This document shows, in pieces, positions 1-5,762 of a DNA stretch of 8,322 nucleotides. Under the pieces are notes generated by a model, which made no database searches, was not told where the DNA came from, and saw only the letters and a program-made list of their open reading frames with translations. Where the stretch lies: NCBI GenBank assembly GCA_020053155.1, contig JAGVNS010000073.1, positions 1-8,322 on the forward strand. Direction: 5' to 3'. The translations under genes and the position numbers were made by a program. Source of the stretch: Nitrososphaerota archaeon. Lineage in GTDB: Archaea; Iainarchaeota; Iainarchaeia; Iainarchaeales; VGJJ01. How positions within the stretch are numbered: the first letter of the stretch is position 1; each line of letters begins with the position of its first letter.

Positions 1-1
1 A

Positions 2-76
2 GGACAACGGTTAAACCTGAAAACCGAGACTTTCAACAGAGCCCTTTTAGTTGGTATGCGGGATACCCGTGCGTGA
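2..76 (+). CDS. Possible 3' end of a gene entering from the left (partial)
   Basis: An open frame runs from the left edge to a TGA at 74-76 and would encode a 24-residue tail ending in ALLVGMRDTRA. If real, its gene converges on the minus-strand operon, leaving 27 nt between the two stop codons. A second frame, starting at base 1, stays open to a TAG at 112-114 and would overlap the neighbouring stop codon. With so little sequence the two frames cannot be told apart, and neither is recognisable. The segment may also be non-coding. Confidence 0.2.
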   Translation, partial: GQRLNLKTETFNRALLVGMRDTRA

Positions 77-103
77 AGGGGGCACAAAACGGGATTCAAA
101 TCG

Positions 104-799
104 TTACACGATAGGTCTTAAATCAAAAACAACGATCGTGTCCCTCGTCGGGATATACATAAAATTATTGACGGTACCATCTAAAAAGTTTCCTCTGAGG
201 ATTTCTATTACTCGTTTCACTCGCTCGCCAATTTTTTTACCCGTGAGTTGGGAATAATAATTTTCATTCGAATTCCATTCAATTTTTTCGCCTTTATAGA
301 AATCAGTAACCAAGAATGAATTGTTTCCTGATGTCCATGCCAGATGGTAATTGGCCACTTCGACTCCTGGAATACTTTGAAGTTTGGTGCGCGCATCGTG
401 CAGGGACTTAATTTGGGGTTCCGCTAAGTCCAAATAGCCTCTGAATGATTCTCCTTGAAATCCCTCTCGCTGTTCCTTGATGAATAACGTTTTTCCTGCG
501 ACCCTTGCCTTATAGAGGGCGGAATGAACATTACCATTCCCCTTGAATCGTTCGAGGGTTAAATGACCCGTTTTCACTTCATCCTCTCCCTGAAGGATCC
601 TTTTTCGAGCAATAAGAAAATCGCGGATGACTCCTGGATTATTTCGTACAATGGATTTCCCTTCTTCCGTAAAAATGATGGATTTCTTCCCACTGCTTCT
701 ATGATGAAGCGTAACGACTTGCCGAGGCGTTTGGGGAAGGCTCTTCCTCCTTCGCAAAATGCGCGCAGGCCATCGGACCGACATAGTATCCCTTTTCAT
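104..799 (-). CDS. Kinase-like fold protein, paralogue A (231 aa)
   Basis: This protein probably has a protein-kinase-like fold, but its substrate is unknown. Visible in order are a glycine-rich loop-like stretch KGNGNVHSALYKA (86-98), a candidate ATP-binding lysine K108 in LFIKE, a candidate alpha-C glutamate E127 in LDLAEPQI, a hinge-like FLVTDFYKGE (162-171), a catalytic-loop-like D207 and N212 spaced D-x4-N, and a DFG-like aspartate D226 in VVFDL. The chain stops five residues after D226, so the activation segment and later C-lobe helices of a normal kinase are missing. The N-terminus is basic (RRRK at 16-19). It is the last gene of a four-gene operon and starts 11 nt after the stop of its paralogue, with which it shares all these motifs in the same order. 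An in-frame ATG at 784 is an equally plausible start. The reading frame is solid; the kinase assignment rests on motif reading alone. Confidence 0.75.
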   Translation of the reverse strand: MKRDTMSVRWPARILRRRKSLPQTPRQVVTLHHRSSGKKSIIFTEEGKSIVRNNPGVIRDFLIARKRILQGEDEVKTGHLTLERFKGNGNVHSALYKARVAGKTLFIKEQREGFQGESFRGYLDLAEPQIKSLHDARTKLQSIPGVEVANYHLAWTSGNNSFLVTDFYKGEKIEWNSNENYYSQLTGKKIGERVKRVIEILRGNFLDGTVNNFMYIPTRDTIVVFDLRPIV

Positions 800-810
800 G
801 TTTCCAGGAT

Positions 811-1512
811 TTAATTAGGTTTGCTGGATTTGGACGATGGAATGGGCTCGAGGTCAAAAATAACAATGGTATCTTCCTTTGGGAGGTATATACTATTTCT
901 GGGTTCGATGTCGCGGAAATAGGGGGAAAGAACATCATGGATTCTCTGGTAGCGGCTTCTCAAATGGGGGTTTTCCAATATGTCCATGGGAATCCCTTCA
1001 TAAAAATCGGTTACTAGGAAAGAACGGTTGCTGGAGGTCCATCCTAAATGATAGTTGGCAATTCGTACTCTATCCAATTTTTCAAGAAGGGGTCGCGCCG
1101 AATGTAATGCTATTATTTGTCCTTCTGCATGGTCCAATTCGGGGTTGAAAAAAATATTTTCTTCATTCGCATCCGCTTCTTTGACGAAAAAAGTGTGGCT
1201 ATCCACTCTTGCCTTGAACAACGCTGAGTGATGGATGCCTCTCCCATGGACTTTTTCCAGTCGTAGAGTTCCAACCGTTGCACTTGACATGCCGCGAGAA
1301 ACAATGCGGCGGGCTTCCAGAAAAGCCTTTATCACTCCGGGGTGTTCCCTCACCCATCTTTTTGCATAAGGAGTGAATGCAAGCGATTTTTTCCTGTTTT
1401 TTATGATGGATAAACCCGCGTTTTCCGTCCGAGTTAGCGCCCTTCCTTCCTTTCCAAAAGGATTGCGCTTTCTCCGAACAAGGTGCCCTATCCACCTGAA
1501 ATTCAAACCCAT
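811..1512 (-). CDS. Kinase-like fold protein, paralogue B (233 aa)
   Basis: Tandem paralogue of the downstream gene. Numbered from the ATG at 1512, it shows a glycine-loop-like HGRGIHHSALFKA (89-101), lysine K111 in FFVKE, alpha-C glutamate E130 in DHAEGQI, hinge-like FLVTDFYEG (165-173), a catalytic loop RDIEPRNSIY with D201 and N206, and a DFG-like D220 in VIFDLEP. It ends 13 residues after D220. These match the protein-kinase/APH-type scheme (Lys, Glu, D-x4-N, D), and this copy looks closer to canonical than its neighbour. The frame is open back to an ATG at 1629, but that start would overlap nth by 127 nt. The ATG at 1512 overlaps nth by only 10 nt, has a purine-rich GGGG stretch upstream, and gives an N-terminus (basic, RRKR) resembling the paralogue. 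Substrate unknown. Confidence 0.75.
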   Translation of the reverse strand: MGLNFRWIGHLVRRKRNPFGKEGRALTRTENAGLSIIKNRKKSLAFTPYAKRWVREHPGVIKAFLEARRIVSRGMSSATVGTLRLEKVHGRGIHHSALFKARVDSHTFFVKEADANEENIFFNPELDHAEGQIIALHSARPLLEKLDRVRIANYHLGWTSSNRSFLVTDFYEGIPMDILENPHLRSRYQRIHDVLSPYFRDIEPRNSIYLPKEDTIVIFDLEPIPSSKSSKPN

Positions 1513-2150
1513 TTTTCTACCCCATTCCTCGGGCAGTATCCCAGCAAGGGGCACGTTGAACATCTTGGTTTGCGTGCGATACAAACCTTTCGCCCATGCC
1601 AAATCAAATAGTCCGTCAAGCTTCCCCAATCCTTTTTCTCGACTATTTCTATCAGTTCCTTTTCCACTTTTTCGGGAGTATTTCCCTTTGCCAATCCCAA
1701 CCTCCGGGAAACCCGAAACACGTGCGTGTCAACGGCAATTCCTTCATTTTTTCCAAACGCATTCGCCAGGACAATGTTGGCCGTTTTCCTTCCCACCCCG
1801 GGAAGAGTAATTAATTTTTCCATTGTCTGGGGAACTTTTCCCTGAAAATCAGAAATTAATTTAGTACACATCCCGCGAATGTTTTTGGTTTTGTTCTTGT
1901 AGAATCCCGTGCTTCGAATGTCTTTTTCCAATTCGCTCGCTTTGACTTTCAAATAATCTTCCGGTTTTCTGTATTTTTTGAACAATTCTTTCGTGACCAT
2001 ATTCACCCGCACATCGGTACACTGCGCCGAAAGGATGGTGGAAACCGTTAATTCAAACGGATTTTTCCATCCCTCCAACCCAATTTTGGGAGAAAGATAT
2101 GTTTTGGATAAGATGTGTTTGATTTTTTTCCATGTTTGGAGTGGTGTCAT
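1503..2150 (-). CDS. nth: Endonuclease III (DNA glycosylase/AP lyase)
   Basis: Base-excision-repair enzyme that removes oxidised pyrimidines and cleaves the DNA backbone at the resulting abasic site. The 215-residue length is typical. Seen in order: the N-terminal helical domain with LTVSTILSAQCTD (34-46), the helix-hairpin-helix LPGVGRKTANIVLA (116-129) with catalytic lysine K122, and the catalytic aspartate D141 in VDTHVFRVSRRLGL. The [4Fe-4S] motif follows as C190-x6-C197-x2-C200-x5-C206. All catalytic and cluster residues are present, so the enzyme should be active. The gene lies 25 nt downstream of the winged-helix gene, has a weak AAGGAT ribosome site, and overlaps the next gene by 10 nt, which suggests translational coupling in one operon. 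Confidence 0.97.
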   Translation of the reverse strand: MTPLQTWKKIKHILSKTYLSPKIGLEGWKNPFELTVSTILSAQCTDVRVNMVTKELFKKYRKPEDYLKVKASELEKDIRSTGFYKNKTKNIRGMCTKLISDFQGKVPQTMEKLITLPGVGRKTANIVLANAFGKNEGIAVDTHVFRVSRRLGLAKGNTPEKVEKELIEIVEKKDWGSLTDYLIWHGRKVCIARKPRCSTCPLLGYCPRNGVEKWV

Positions 2151-2175
2151 CTGTGTTTTATCCTTTTTGTGTTAT

Positions 2176-3051
2176 TTATTTCTGATACTTTTCGGGAAGC
2201 GAAAGCAGGGCATTCAGGAGTGGGATGGGAAATTGTCCGGTGCGCGACCAAATATCCAATTGTTCGCGTGCGAAGGGAGTCAGTTCCAGTATCCGTGCAG
2301 GGTATCCTCCATGGTGCCCTTTTTTCTTTACAATATATATCAGCTTAGCTTTTTCCATGCGGGAAACCATCTTACTGATCCCATCAATTACGTACCGTCC
2401 GCCAGGATTTCCGTGTGCATACTCTTTTCCACCCAATTTTATGACGCCCGGTTTGGTTAATTCCATGAGGGGTCTGGGCCCCCTTTTCAGTTCGAGCAAA
2501 ATGTCCAATATGAGTACAGGGTACTTTACCTGTATCGGGTTGCCGCGGTGGGTCCAGTGATATTGGTGGGTGGCCGCGCTGAAGGGTAATTTTCGAGCGA
2601 GTCGGGAAACGTCTAACAGTTGTAATCCTGCATTGATCCTGCGGCGATTGGGAATATCGTGTGACATTCCCAACTCTTCCAGAATTTGGGTGGTATTGAT
2701 CCCTTCCGGAAAATCTTTCAGTATTTTCTCCAGGGCAGGGATTAAGGGCCCACGTTTTGTGGTGAATCGGATGGCCTTGAACAGGTCGTGGGGGGTTCCG
2801 CGAAAAGTCAGGCCTTTTTTCTTTCTTTTTTTGTATGCCAACATTAGTTTCCGTGCTTCCTTCAGGAGGGCATCGCCTTCCATGGATTGGTGCAAGAGCA
2901 TAGTTCCCAAAACTTGGTGGATAGTGGGTCGTTTGTAGGATCTTTCTCTTTCATCCAATTGGACGCGCGTTCCATGTCGATGCTGGCGCATGACAATGGA
3001 TGACGCCGCATCATGAGAAATTTTACCAATCACTCTTCGGGGGGAACCCAT
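2176..3051 (-). CDS. Two-domain winged-helix-type DNA-binding protein (probable transcription regulator)
   Basis: A 291-residue basic protein. A first helix-turn-helix-like region lies at about 107-155 (GINTTQILEELGMS followed by a recognition-helix-like NRRRINAGLQLL). A second winged-helix-like region at about 177-262 contains LILDILLELKRGPRPLMELT, then YVIDGISKMVSRMEKAKLI, then a wing-like strand pair ending GGYPARILELTPFAREQL. That last part recalls PadR/MarR-type regulators, although no family can be named with certainty. A lysine-rich stretch lies at 74-79. It is the first gene of the minus-strand operon with nth and the two kinase-like genes. An AT-rich heptamer centred 27 nt before the ATG suggests a leaderless or nearly leaderless mRNA. 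A start at the second Met (2991) would still keep both domains. It could regulate its own operon or the divergent rhodanese pair; this is inference. Confidence 0.8.
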   Translation of the reverse strand: MGSPRRVIGKISHDAASSIVMRQHRHGTRVQLDERERSYKRPTIHQVLGTMLLHQSMEGDALLKEARKLMLAYKKRKKKGLTFRGTPHDLFKAIRFTTKRGPLIPALEKILKDFPEGINTTQILEELGMSHDIPNRRRINAGLQLLDVSRLARKLPFSAATHQYHWTHRGNPIQVKYPVLILDILLELKRGPRPLMELTKPGVIKLGGKEYAHGNPGGRYVIDGISKMVSRMEKAKLIYIVKKKGHHGGYPARILELTPFAREQLDIWSRTGQFPIPLLNALLSLPEKYQK

Positions 3052-3074
3052 TCATTGGGGATAATTTTTCACCC

Positions 3075-3096
3075 ATTTAATCGTTACCTTTATACA
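3075..3096. promoter_or_regulatory. Divergent promoter region with TATA-like boxes
   Basis: ATTTAAT at 3075-3081 reads TATA-like on both strands and is centred 27 nt from the minus-strand ATG (3051) and 28 nt from the plus-strand ATG (3106). A better plus-strand box, CTTTATAC at 3089-3096, is centred about 28 nt before the in-frame ATG at 3121. These are the distances expected between an archaeal TATA box and the start site of a leaderless mRNA. Confidence 0.5.
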
Positions 3097-3105
3097 TTCC
3101 CCGCA

Positions 3106-3450
3106 ATGAGTACTTTTGTTATGGTTTCCCCCGAAATGTCTCCAAAGGACGCCGTTCCTTTTCTTTTGAATGTGGCATGGATATGGATCGATGTGCGCGA
3201 AAAAGAGGAGTGGGAGTATGGCCATTTGCCCCGGGCGAAACACATGCCCCTGTCCGAATTGTCTCCCAAAAAATTTTCTTCCTTTCCAAAAGACCAGAAA
3301 ATGATGGTGATTTGCCGTTCGGGTGGGAGAAGCAGGCGCATGGTTCACGCATTGCGAGAAATGGGCTACCTAAACGCGTGCAATTTTTCGGGGGGAATGA
3401 TTGGGTACAACATGGTTTCGCAAACACACATTCCGGTGCTTATGCATTGA
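3106..3450 (+). CDS. Single-domain rhodanese-like protein
   Basis: A 114-residue rhodanese-domain protein, expected to carry or transfer sulfur as a cysteine persulfide in the cytoplasm. Seen are IWIDVREKEEWEYGHLPRAK (27-46), matching the family pattern DVRE-x-E-(Y/W)-x-x-GHIPGA, the active-site loop CRSGGRS with C70, and the C-terminal NFSGGMIGYNM. The catalytic cysteine and the loop glycines are intact. No Shine-Dalgarno site precedes the ATG at 3106 or the in-frame ATG at 3121. TATA-like boxes about 28 nt upstream of each suggest leaderless translation, and the 3121 box is the stronger one, so the true protein may lack the first five residues. It is followed after 8 nt by the hydrolase gene, probably in one transcript. 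Confidence 0.9.
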   Translation: MSTFVMVSPEMSPKDAVPFLLNVAWIWIDVREKEEWEYGHLPRAKHMPLSELSPKKFSSFPKDQKMMVICRSGGRSRRMVHALREMGYLNACNFSGGMIGYNMVSQTHIPVLMH

Positions 3451-3458
3451 GGCCAAAA

Positions 3459-4199
3459 ATGAAAAAAATGCTACTTATTTTGGTCATTGTTTTATTCCCG
3501 GGGTGCATTAGCCCATTGAGTCAAAAAGAGGTTGTGGAGGAAGACATCATGAATGGAAAAACAATCACATTTCAAAGCGTTGATGGATTTGCATTAGTGG
3601 GAACGTTGTGGGAAGTCCCAAATTCAAATAAGCCCTCGGTTATTTTGGTTCACCAATTCAACATGGACCGGCACACGTTTGATTTGTTCGCTCAAAAATT
3701 GTTTAAGGGTGGATTTACGGTATTATCATTTGATGTTCGTGGATTTGGGGAATCAACACAAAAAGACGGGAAAACAATTCTCTCTACTTCTCTCACTGAA
3801 AACGATTTTCAAAAAATTCAGAATGACATTTCCTCGGCAAAAGCATTTTTGGAAGTTAAAGAAGTACTCGTGGTAGGCGCGAGTATTGGGGCCAATGCGG
3901 CACTCAATTATGGGGTAATGGACCCAACGGTGCAGGGATTGGTTTTACTTTCCCCCGGAATCAACTACAAAGGAATTGACGTTCAACAAGCAATAGCGAA
4001 AAATAACGCTCCTCTTTTAATTGTAGCGAGCAAAGAGGATGCGTATTCCGCTCAATCCGTTCAAACCATTTTTTCAAATAGCCCAGTGGGGGACAAAAAA
4101 TTAATGCTATTAGAGAATGCCGGGCATGGTACTGATATGCTCGTGCGAAACGGGGATTTGACACAAAACGTGATTGATTGGCTGAATGACCACATTTGA
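3459..4199 (+). CDS. Alpha/beta hydrolase, probable lipoprotein
   Basis: A 246-residue serine hydrolase of the alpha/beta fold. Residues 5-15 are hydrophobic and followed by a lipobox-like FPGC, with C16 the likely lipidated residue, which would place the enzyme on the outer face of the membrane. The mature part has the oxyanion-strand VILVHQF (61-67), DVRGFGES (92-99), the nucleophile elbow GASIG with S142, a candidate acid D194 in SKEDAYS, and the catalytic H223 in NAGHGTDM. The fold resembles dienelactone hydrolase/peptidase-type proteins; the substrate cannot be read from the sequence. The frame is open upstream to 3177, but that part lies inside the rhodanese gene in another frame. The ATG at 3459 has a GAGG ribosome site 6 nt upstream and begins a clear signal peptide. 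Confidence 0.93.
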   Translation: MKKMLLILVIVLFPGCISPLSQKEVVEEDIMNGKTITFQSVDGFALVGTLWEVPNSNKPSVILVHQFNMDRHTFDLFAQKLFKGGFTVLSFDVRGFGESTQKDGKTILSTSLTENDFQKIQNDISSAKAFLEVKEVLVVGASIGANAALNYGVMDPTVQGLVLLSPGINYKGIDVQQAIAKNNAPLLIVASKEDAYSAQSVQTIFSNSPVGDKKLMLLENAGHGTDMLVRNGDLTQNVIDWLNDHI

Positions 4200-4201
4200 T
4201 T

Positions 4202-4214
4202 TCGGCGGTTTGGT
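4202..4214 (+). repeat. 13-bp direct repeat, copy 1 (upstream of Bro gene)
   Basis: TCGGCGGTTTGGT at 4202-4214 matches TCGGCGGTTTAGT at 5137-5149 in 12 of 13 positions. This copy begins 52 nt before the Bro-gene ATG and 22 nt before its TATA-like box. It could be a regulatory site upstream of the promoter, or one side of a duplication flanking the Bro gene. Confidence 0.5.
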
Positions 4215-4223
4215 TTCCATTGG

Positions 4224-4230
4224 TTTTTAT
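4224..4230 (+). promoter_or_regulatory. TATA-like box of the Bro-family gene
   Basis: TTTTTAT at 4224-4230 is centred 27 nt before the ATG at 4254, the spacing expected for a leaderless archaeal mRNA. No convincing ribosome site precedes the ATG. Confidence 0.5.
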
Positions 4231-4253
4231 TCCATGAATGCGGGGTCATACCT

Positions 4254-5087
4254 ATGGATCAATCCAATGCGCTAGTAGTCTTTCAGGACAAGCAAATTCG
4301 CCGAATTTGGTATAGGAAAGAGTGGTATTATCCAGTAGTAGACATAATTGGGGTTCTAACAGGGAGCGTTGATGAGCAGTCCTATTGGAGACAATTAAAG
4401 CATCGTGAGCCTCAACTCGTGACAATTTGTCACGGGTTGAAGATGGAGGCAAAGGATGGAAAACAGCGAGAAATGGATTGTGTCTCCACCGGTGGGGCCT
4501 TTCGCCTCATTCAATCCATCCCATCCCCCAAAGCTGAGCCCTTCAAGCAGTGGCTGGCCAAAGTGGGGTATGAACGCGTTCAAGAGATTGAGAACCCCGA
4601 ATTGGCTCAGAATCGTGCGCGCGATTATTACAAAATGAAGGGCTATCCGGCGGACTGGATTGAGAAGCGTATTCGGGGAATCGCTATCCGGCAAGAGCTA
4701 ACCGATGAATGGAAAACGCGGGGGGTTGGAGAGGAAAAAGAATTTGCCATTCTAACAAACGAAATTAGTAAAGCGACGTTTGGAAAAACCGTGCAAGAAT
4801 ATAAAGAATTCAAACGGCTTCCGACCAAGAATCAAAACCTGCGCGACCATATGACGGATTGGGAACTCATCCTCACAATGGTCGGAGAAAAAGCCACTAC
4901 TGATATTACCACAAGTAAAGATTCAAGGGGTTTAGATAAATTGAAGGACTCCGCCCAAAAAGGGGGAAAAATTGCCTATAACACTCGGAAAGATATCGAG
5001 CGGGAAACCGGGAAATCGATTGTTTCCAAAGATAATTTTCTCCGTTTAACGGAAAACAAAAAGAGGCTCCGGCTGCCCCAGAAATAG
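4254..5087 (+). CDS. Bro-N / DinD-like antirepressor-family protein
   Basis: A 277-residue protein of the BRO/antirepressor superfamily, which is common in viruses, prophages and accessory regions. The N-terminal Bro-N domain (about 7-110) has VVFQDKQIRRIW, WYYPVVDIIGVLTGS, the pattern YWRQLKHREPQL and a QLVTICHGLKMEAKDGK motif. The C-terminal part, roughly 115-265, resembles DNA-damage-inducible protein D: RGIAIRQELTDEWKTRGV (141-158), ILTNEISKATFG (167-178), NLRDHMTDWELILTMVGEKA (195-214) and GGKIAYNTRKDIE (237-249). The molecular function of this architecture is not established; DNA binding or a stress response is a family-based guess. The gene is single, 54 nt after the hydrolase, with its own TATA-like box. 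It sits beside a toxin-antitoxin pair, consistent with an acquired module. The frame is intact. Confidence 0.9.
   Translation: MDQSNALVVFQDKQIRRIWYRKEWYYPVVDIIGVLTGSVDEQSYWRQLKHREPQLVTICHGLKMEAKDGKQREMDCVSTGGAFRLIQSIPSPKAEPFKQWLAKVGYERVQEIENPELAQNRARDYYKMKGYPADWIEKRIRGIAIRQELTDEWKTRGVGEEKEFAILTNEISKATFGKTVQEYKEFKRLPTKNQNLRDHMTDWELILTMVGEKATTDITTSKDSRGLDKLKDSAQKGGKIAYNTRKDIERETGKSIVSKDNFLRLTENKKRLRLPQK
4412..4440. repeat. Inverted repeat inside the Bro-family gene
   Basis: TCAACTCGTGACA (4412-4424) and TGTCACGGGTTGA (4428-4440) are complementary over 13 bp around a 3-nt ATT loop, with a single mismatch that becomes a G-U pair in RNA. It lies over the codons of the QLVTICHGLK motif, so it may partly reflect protein constraint. 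Confidence 0.6.
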
Positions 5088-5136
5088 ATTTTCGGAGGAG
5101 GGGGCAGAAAGCGAGTCTACCCTTTTCCAATTATAG

Positions 5137-5149
5137 TCGGCGGTTTAGT
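5137..5149 (+). repeat. 13-bp direct repeat, copy 2 (upstream of hicB)
   Basis: TCGGCGGTTTAGT at 5137-5149 matches the copy at 4202-4214 in 12 of 13 positions. It starts 55 nt before the hicB ATG and 24 nt before its TATA-like box, nearly the same geometry as the first copy. Confidence 0.5.
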
Positions 5150-5160
5150 GGAAGTAAGAT

Positions 5161-5166
5161 TATTAA
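5161..5166 (+). promoter_or_regulatory. TATA-like box of the hicBA operon
   Basis: TATTAA at 5161-5166 is centred 28-29 nt before the hicB ATG (5192). There is no ribosome site in between, so a leaderless or very short-leader mRNA is likely. The match to a TATA consensus is moderate. Confidence 0.4.
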
Positions 5167-5191
5167 CTCGTGATTCACCTATAGTTAGTAT

Positions 5192-5407
5192 ATGGATTAT
5201 CAAGTGATTTTGACCAAGGATGTTTCTACCGGTTGGTTTGTAGCCGAGGTGCCCAACCTTCCTGGTTGTATCTCTCAAGGAAAAACCAAAGCTGGGGCGC
5301 TGCGAAACATCAAGGATGCCATTAAAGGATATTTAATCAGTCTCAGAAAACACCCGGAAGAAAAGGTGTTTGAAACGTCCGTTGAAGTGCAAGCCGTCAA
5401 GGTGTAG
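5192..5407 (+). CDS. hicB: HicB-like antitoxin
   Basis: A 71-residue antitoxin of the HicB family, expected to bind and neutralise the HicA mRNA interferase encoded immediately downstream. The family core is clear: an N-terminal strand YQVILTKD, then GWFVAEVPNLPGC (14-26), SQGKTKAGALRNIKDAI (28-44) and GYLISL (46-51). The protein stops soon after this degenerate RNase H-like domain and has no C-terminal ribbon-helix-helix or HTH segment. DNA binding for autoregulation would therefore have to come from this domain, the complex or another protein. The hicA start follows the stop codon after 2 nt, so the two are co-translated. The antitoxin-first order is common for short HicB proteins. Confidence 0.93.
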   Translation: MDYQVILTKDVSTGWFVAEVPNLPGCISQGKTKAGALRNIKDAIKGYLISLRKHPEEKVFETSVEVQAVKV

Positions 5408-5409
5408 GT

Positions 5410-5634
5410 ATGCGCTTGCCCGTCCTTTCCGGAAAAGAGGTAGTGAAAGCGCTTGCTAAGCGGGGATACGAAATTGATCATCAAACTGGAAGTCATATCA
5501 TTCTCCGCGAAAATCAGGATCCTTTCCGTCGGGTAACCGTGCCCAATCACAAAGTCATCGTCCCCGGGACGCTGTTATCCATCCTTCGGAAAGCCGAATT
5601 GAGCCGAGAGGAATTCCTGGTCCTATTGAAATAA
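5410..5634 (+). CDS. hicA: HicA-like toxin (mRNA interferase)
   Basis: A 74-residue HicA/YcfA-type toxin with a dsRBD-like fold that cleaves mRNA when free of antitoxin. Seen are the N-terminal LSGKEVVKALAKRGYEI (6-22), the catalytic histidine H29 in TGSHIIL, TVPNHKVI (43-50), and the C-terminal helix PGTLLSILRKAELSREEF (52-69). All family landmarks are present, so the toxin should be active. AAGGTG at 5399-5404, inside the hicB end, is a good ribosome site 5 nt before the ATG. The pair forms a complete module between the Bro-family gene and tRNA-Leu. Confidence 0.94.
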   Translation: MRLPVLSGKEVVKALAKRGYEIDHQTGSHIILRENQDPFRRVTVPNHKVIVPGTLLSILRKAELSREEFLVLLK

Positions 5635-5652
5635 GGCGGCTTCAAAACCAAT

Positions 5653-5661
5653 CCTTTTTAT
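5653..5661 (+). promoter_or_regulatory. Candidate promoter or T-tract upstream of tRNA-Leu
   Basis: CTTTTTATG at 5653-5661, after the hicA stop, is TATA-like and would start transcription near 5685, giving a tRNA precursor with about 77 nt of 5' leader containing two hairpins. The same T-run could instead end the hicBA transcript. No better TATA box lies closer to the tRNA. Confidence 0.35.
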
Positions 5662-5708
5662 GCCCTCCGCGGGCCAAGTTTCTAAGATTGAAAGGTGATT
5701 AGGAGTCT

Positions 5709-5728
5709 GGGTTCCTGGCAAGGAACCC
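5709..5728. repeat. Perfect hairpin 1 upstream of tRNA-Leu
   Basis: GGGTTCCT (5709-5716) and AGGAACCC (5721-5728) are perfectly complementary around the 4-nt loop GGCA. No T-run follows, so it does not look like a simple intrinsic terminator. Confidence 0.6.
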
Positions 5729-5741
5729 TAACGCTTTTGAT

Positions 5742-5762
5742 CAAACTTTTCGCAAAAGTTTG
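5742..5762. repeat. Perfect hairpin 2, touching the tRNA 5' end
   Basis: CAAACTTTT (5742-5750) and AAAAGTTTG (5754-5762) are perfectly complementary over 9 bp around the loop CGC. The last base of the repeat is also G1 of the tRNA. Confidence 0.65.

Noticed and set aside
51..257. Plus-strand open frame of 68 codons
   Set aside because: Mostly antisense to the kinase-like paralogue A, with no promoter or family features.
1513..1629. Longer start of kinase-like paralogue B
   Set aside because: It would overlap the conserved FeS-cluster end of nth by 127 nt and has no counterpart in the paralogue.
3177..3458. N-terminal extension of the hydrolase by 94 residues
   Set aside because: It lies inside the rhodanese gene in another frame and looks unlike protein. 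The ATG at 3459 has a ribosome site and starts a signal peptide.
5685..5710. C/D-box small RNA before the tRNA (GGTGATTA)
   Set aside because: The C-box match is poor and no proper D box (CTGA) follows at a suitable distance.
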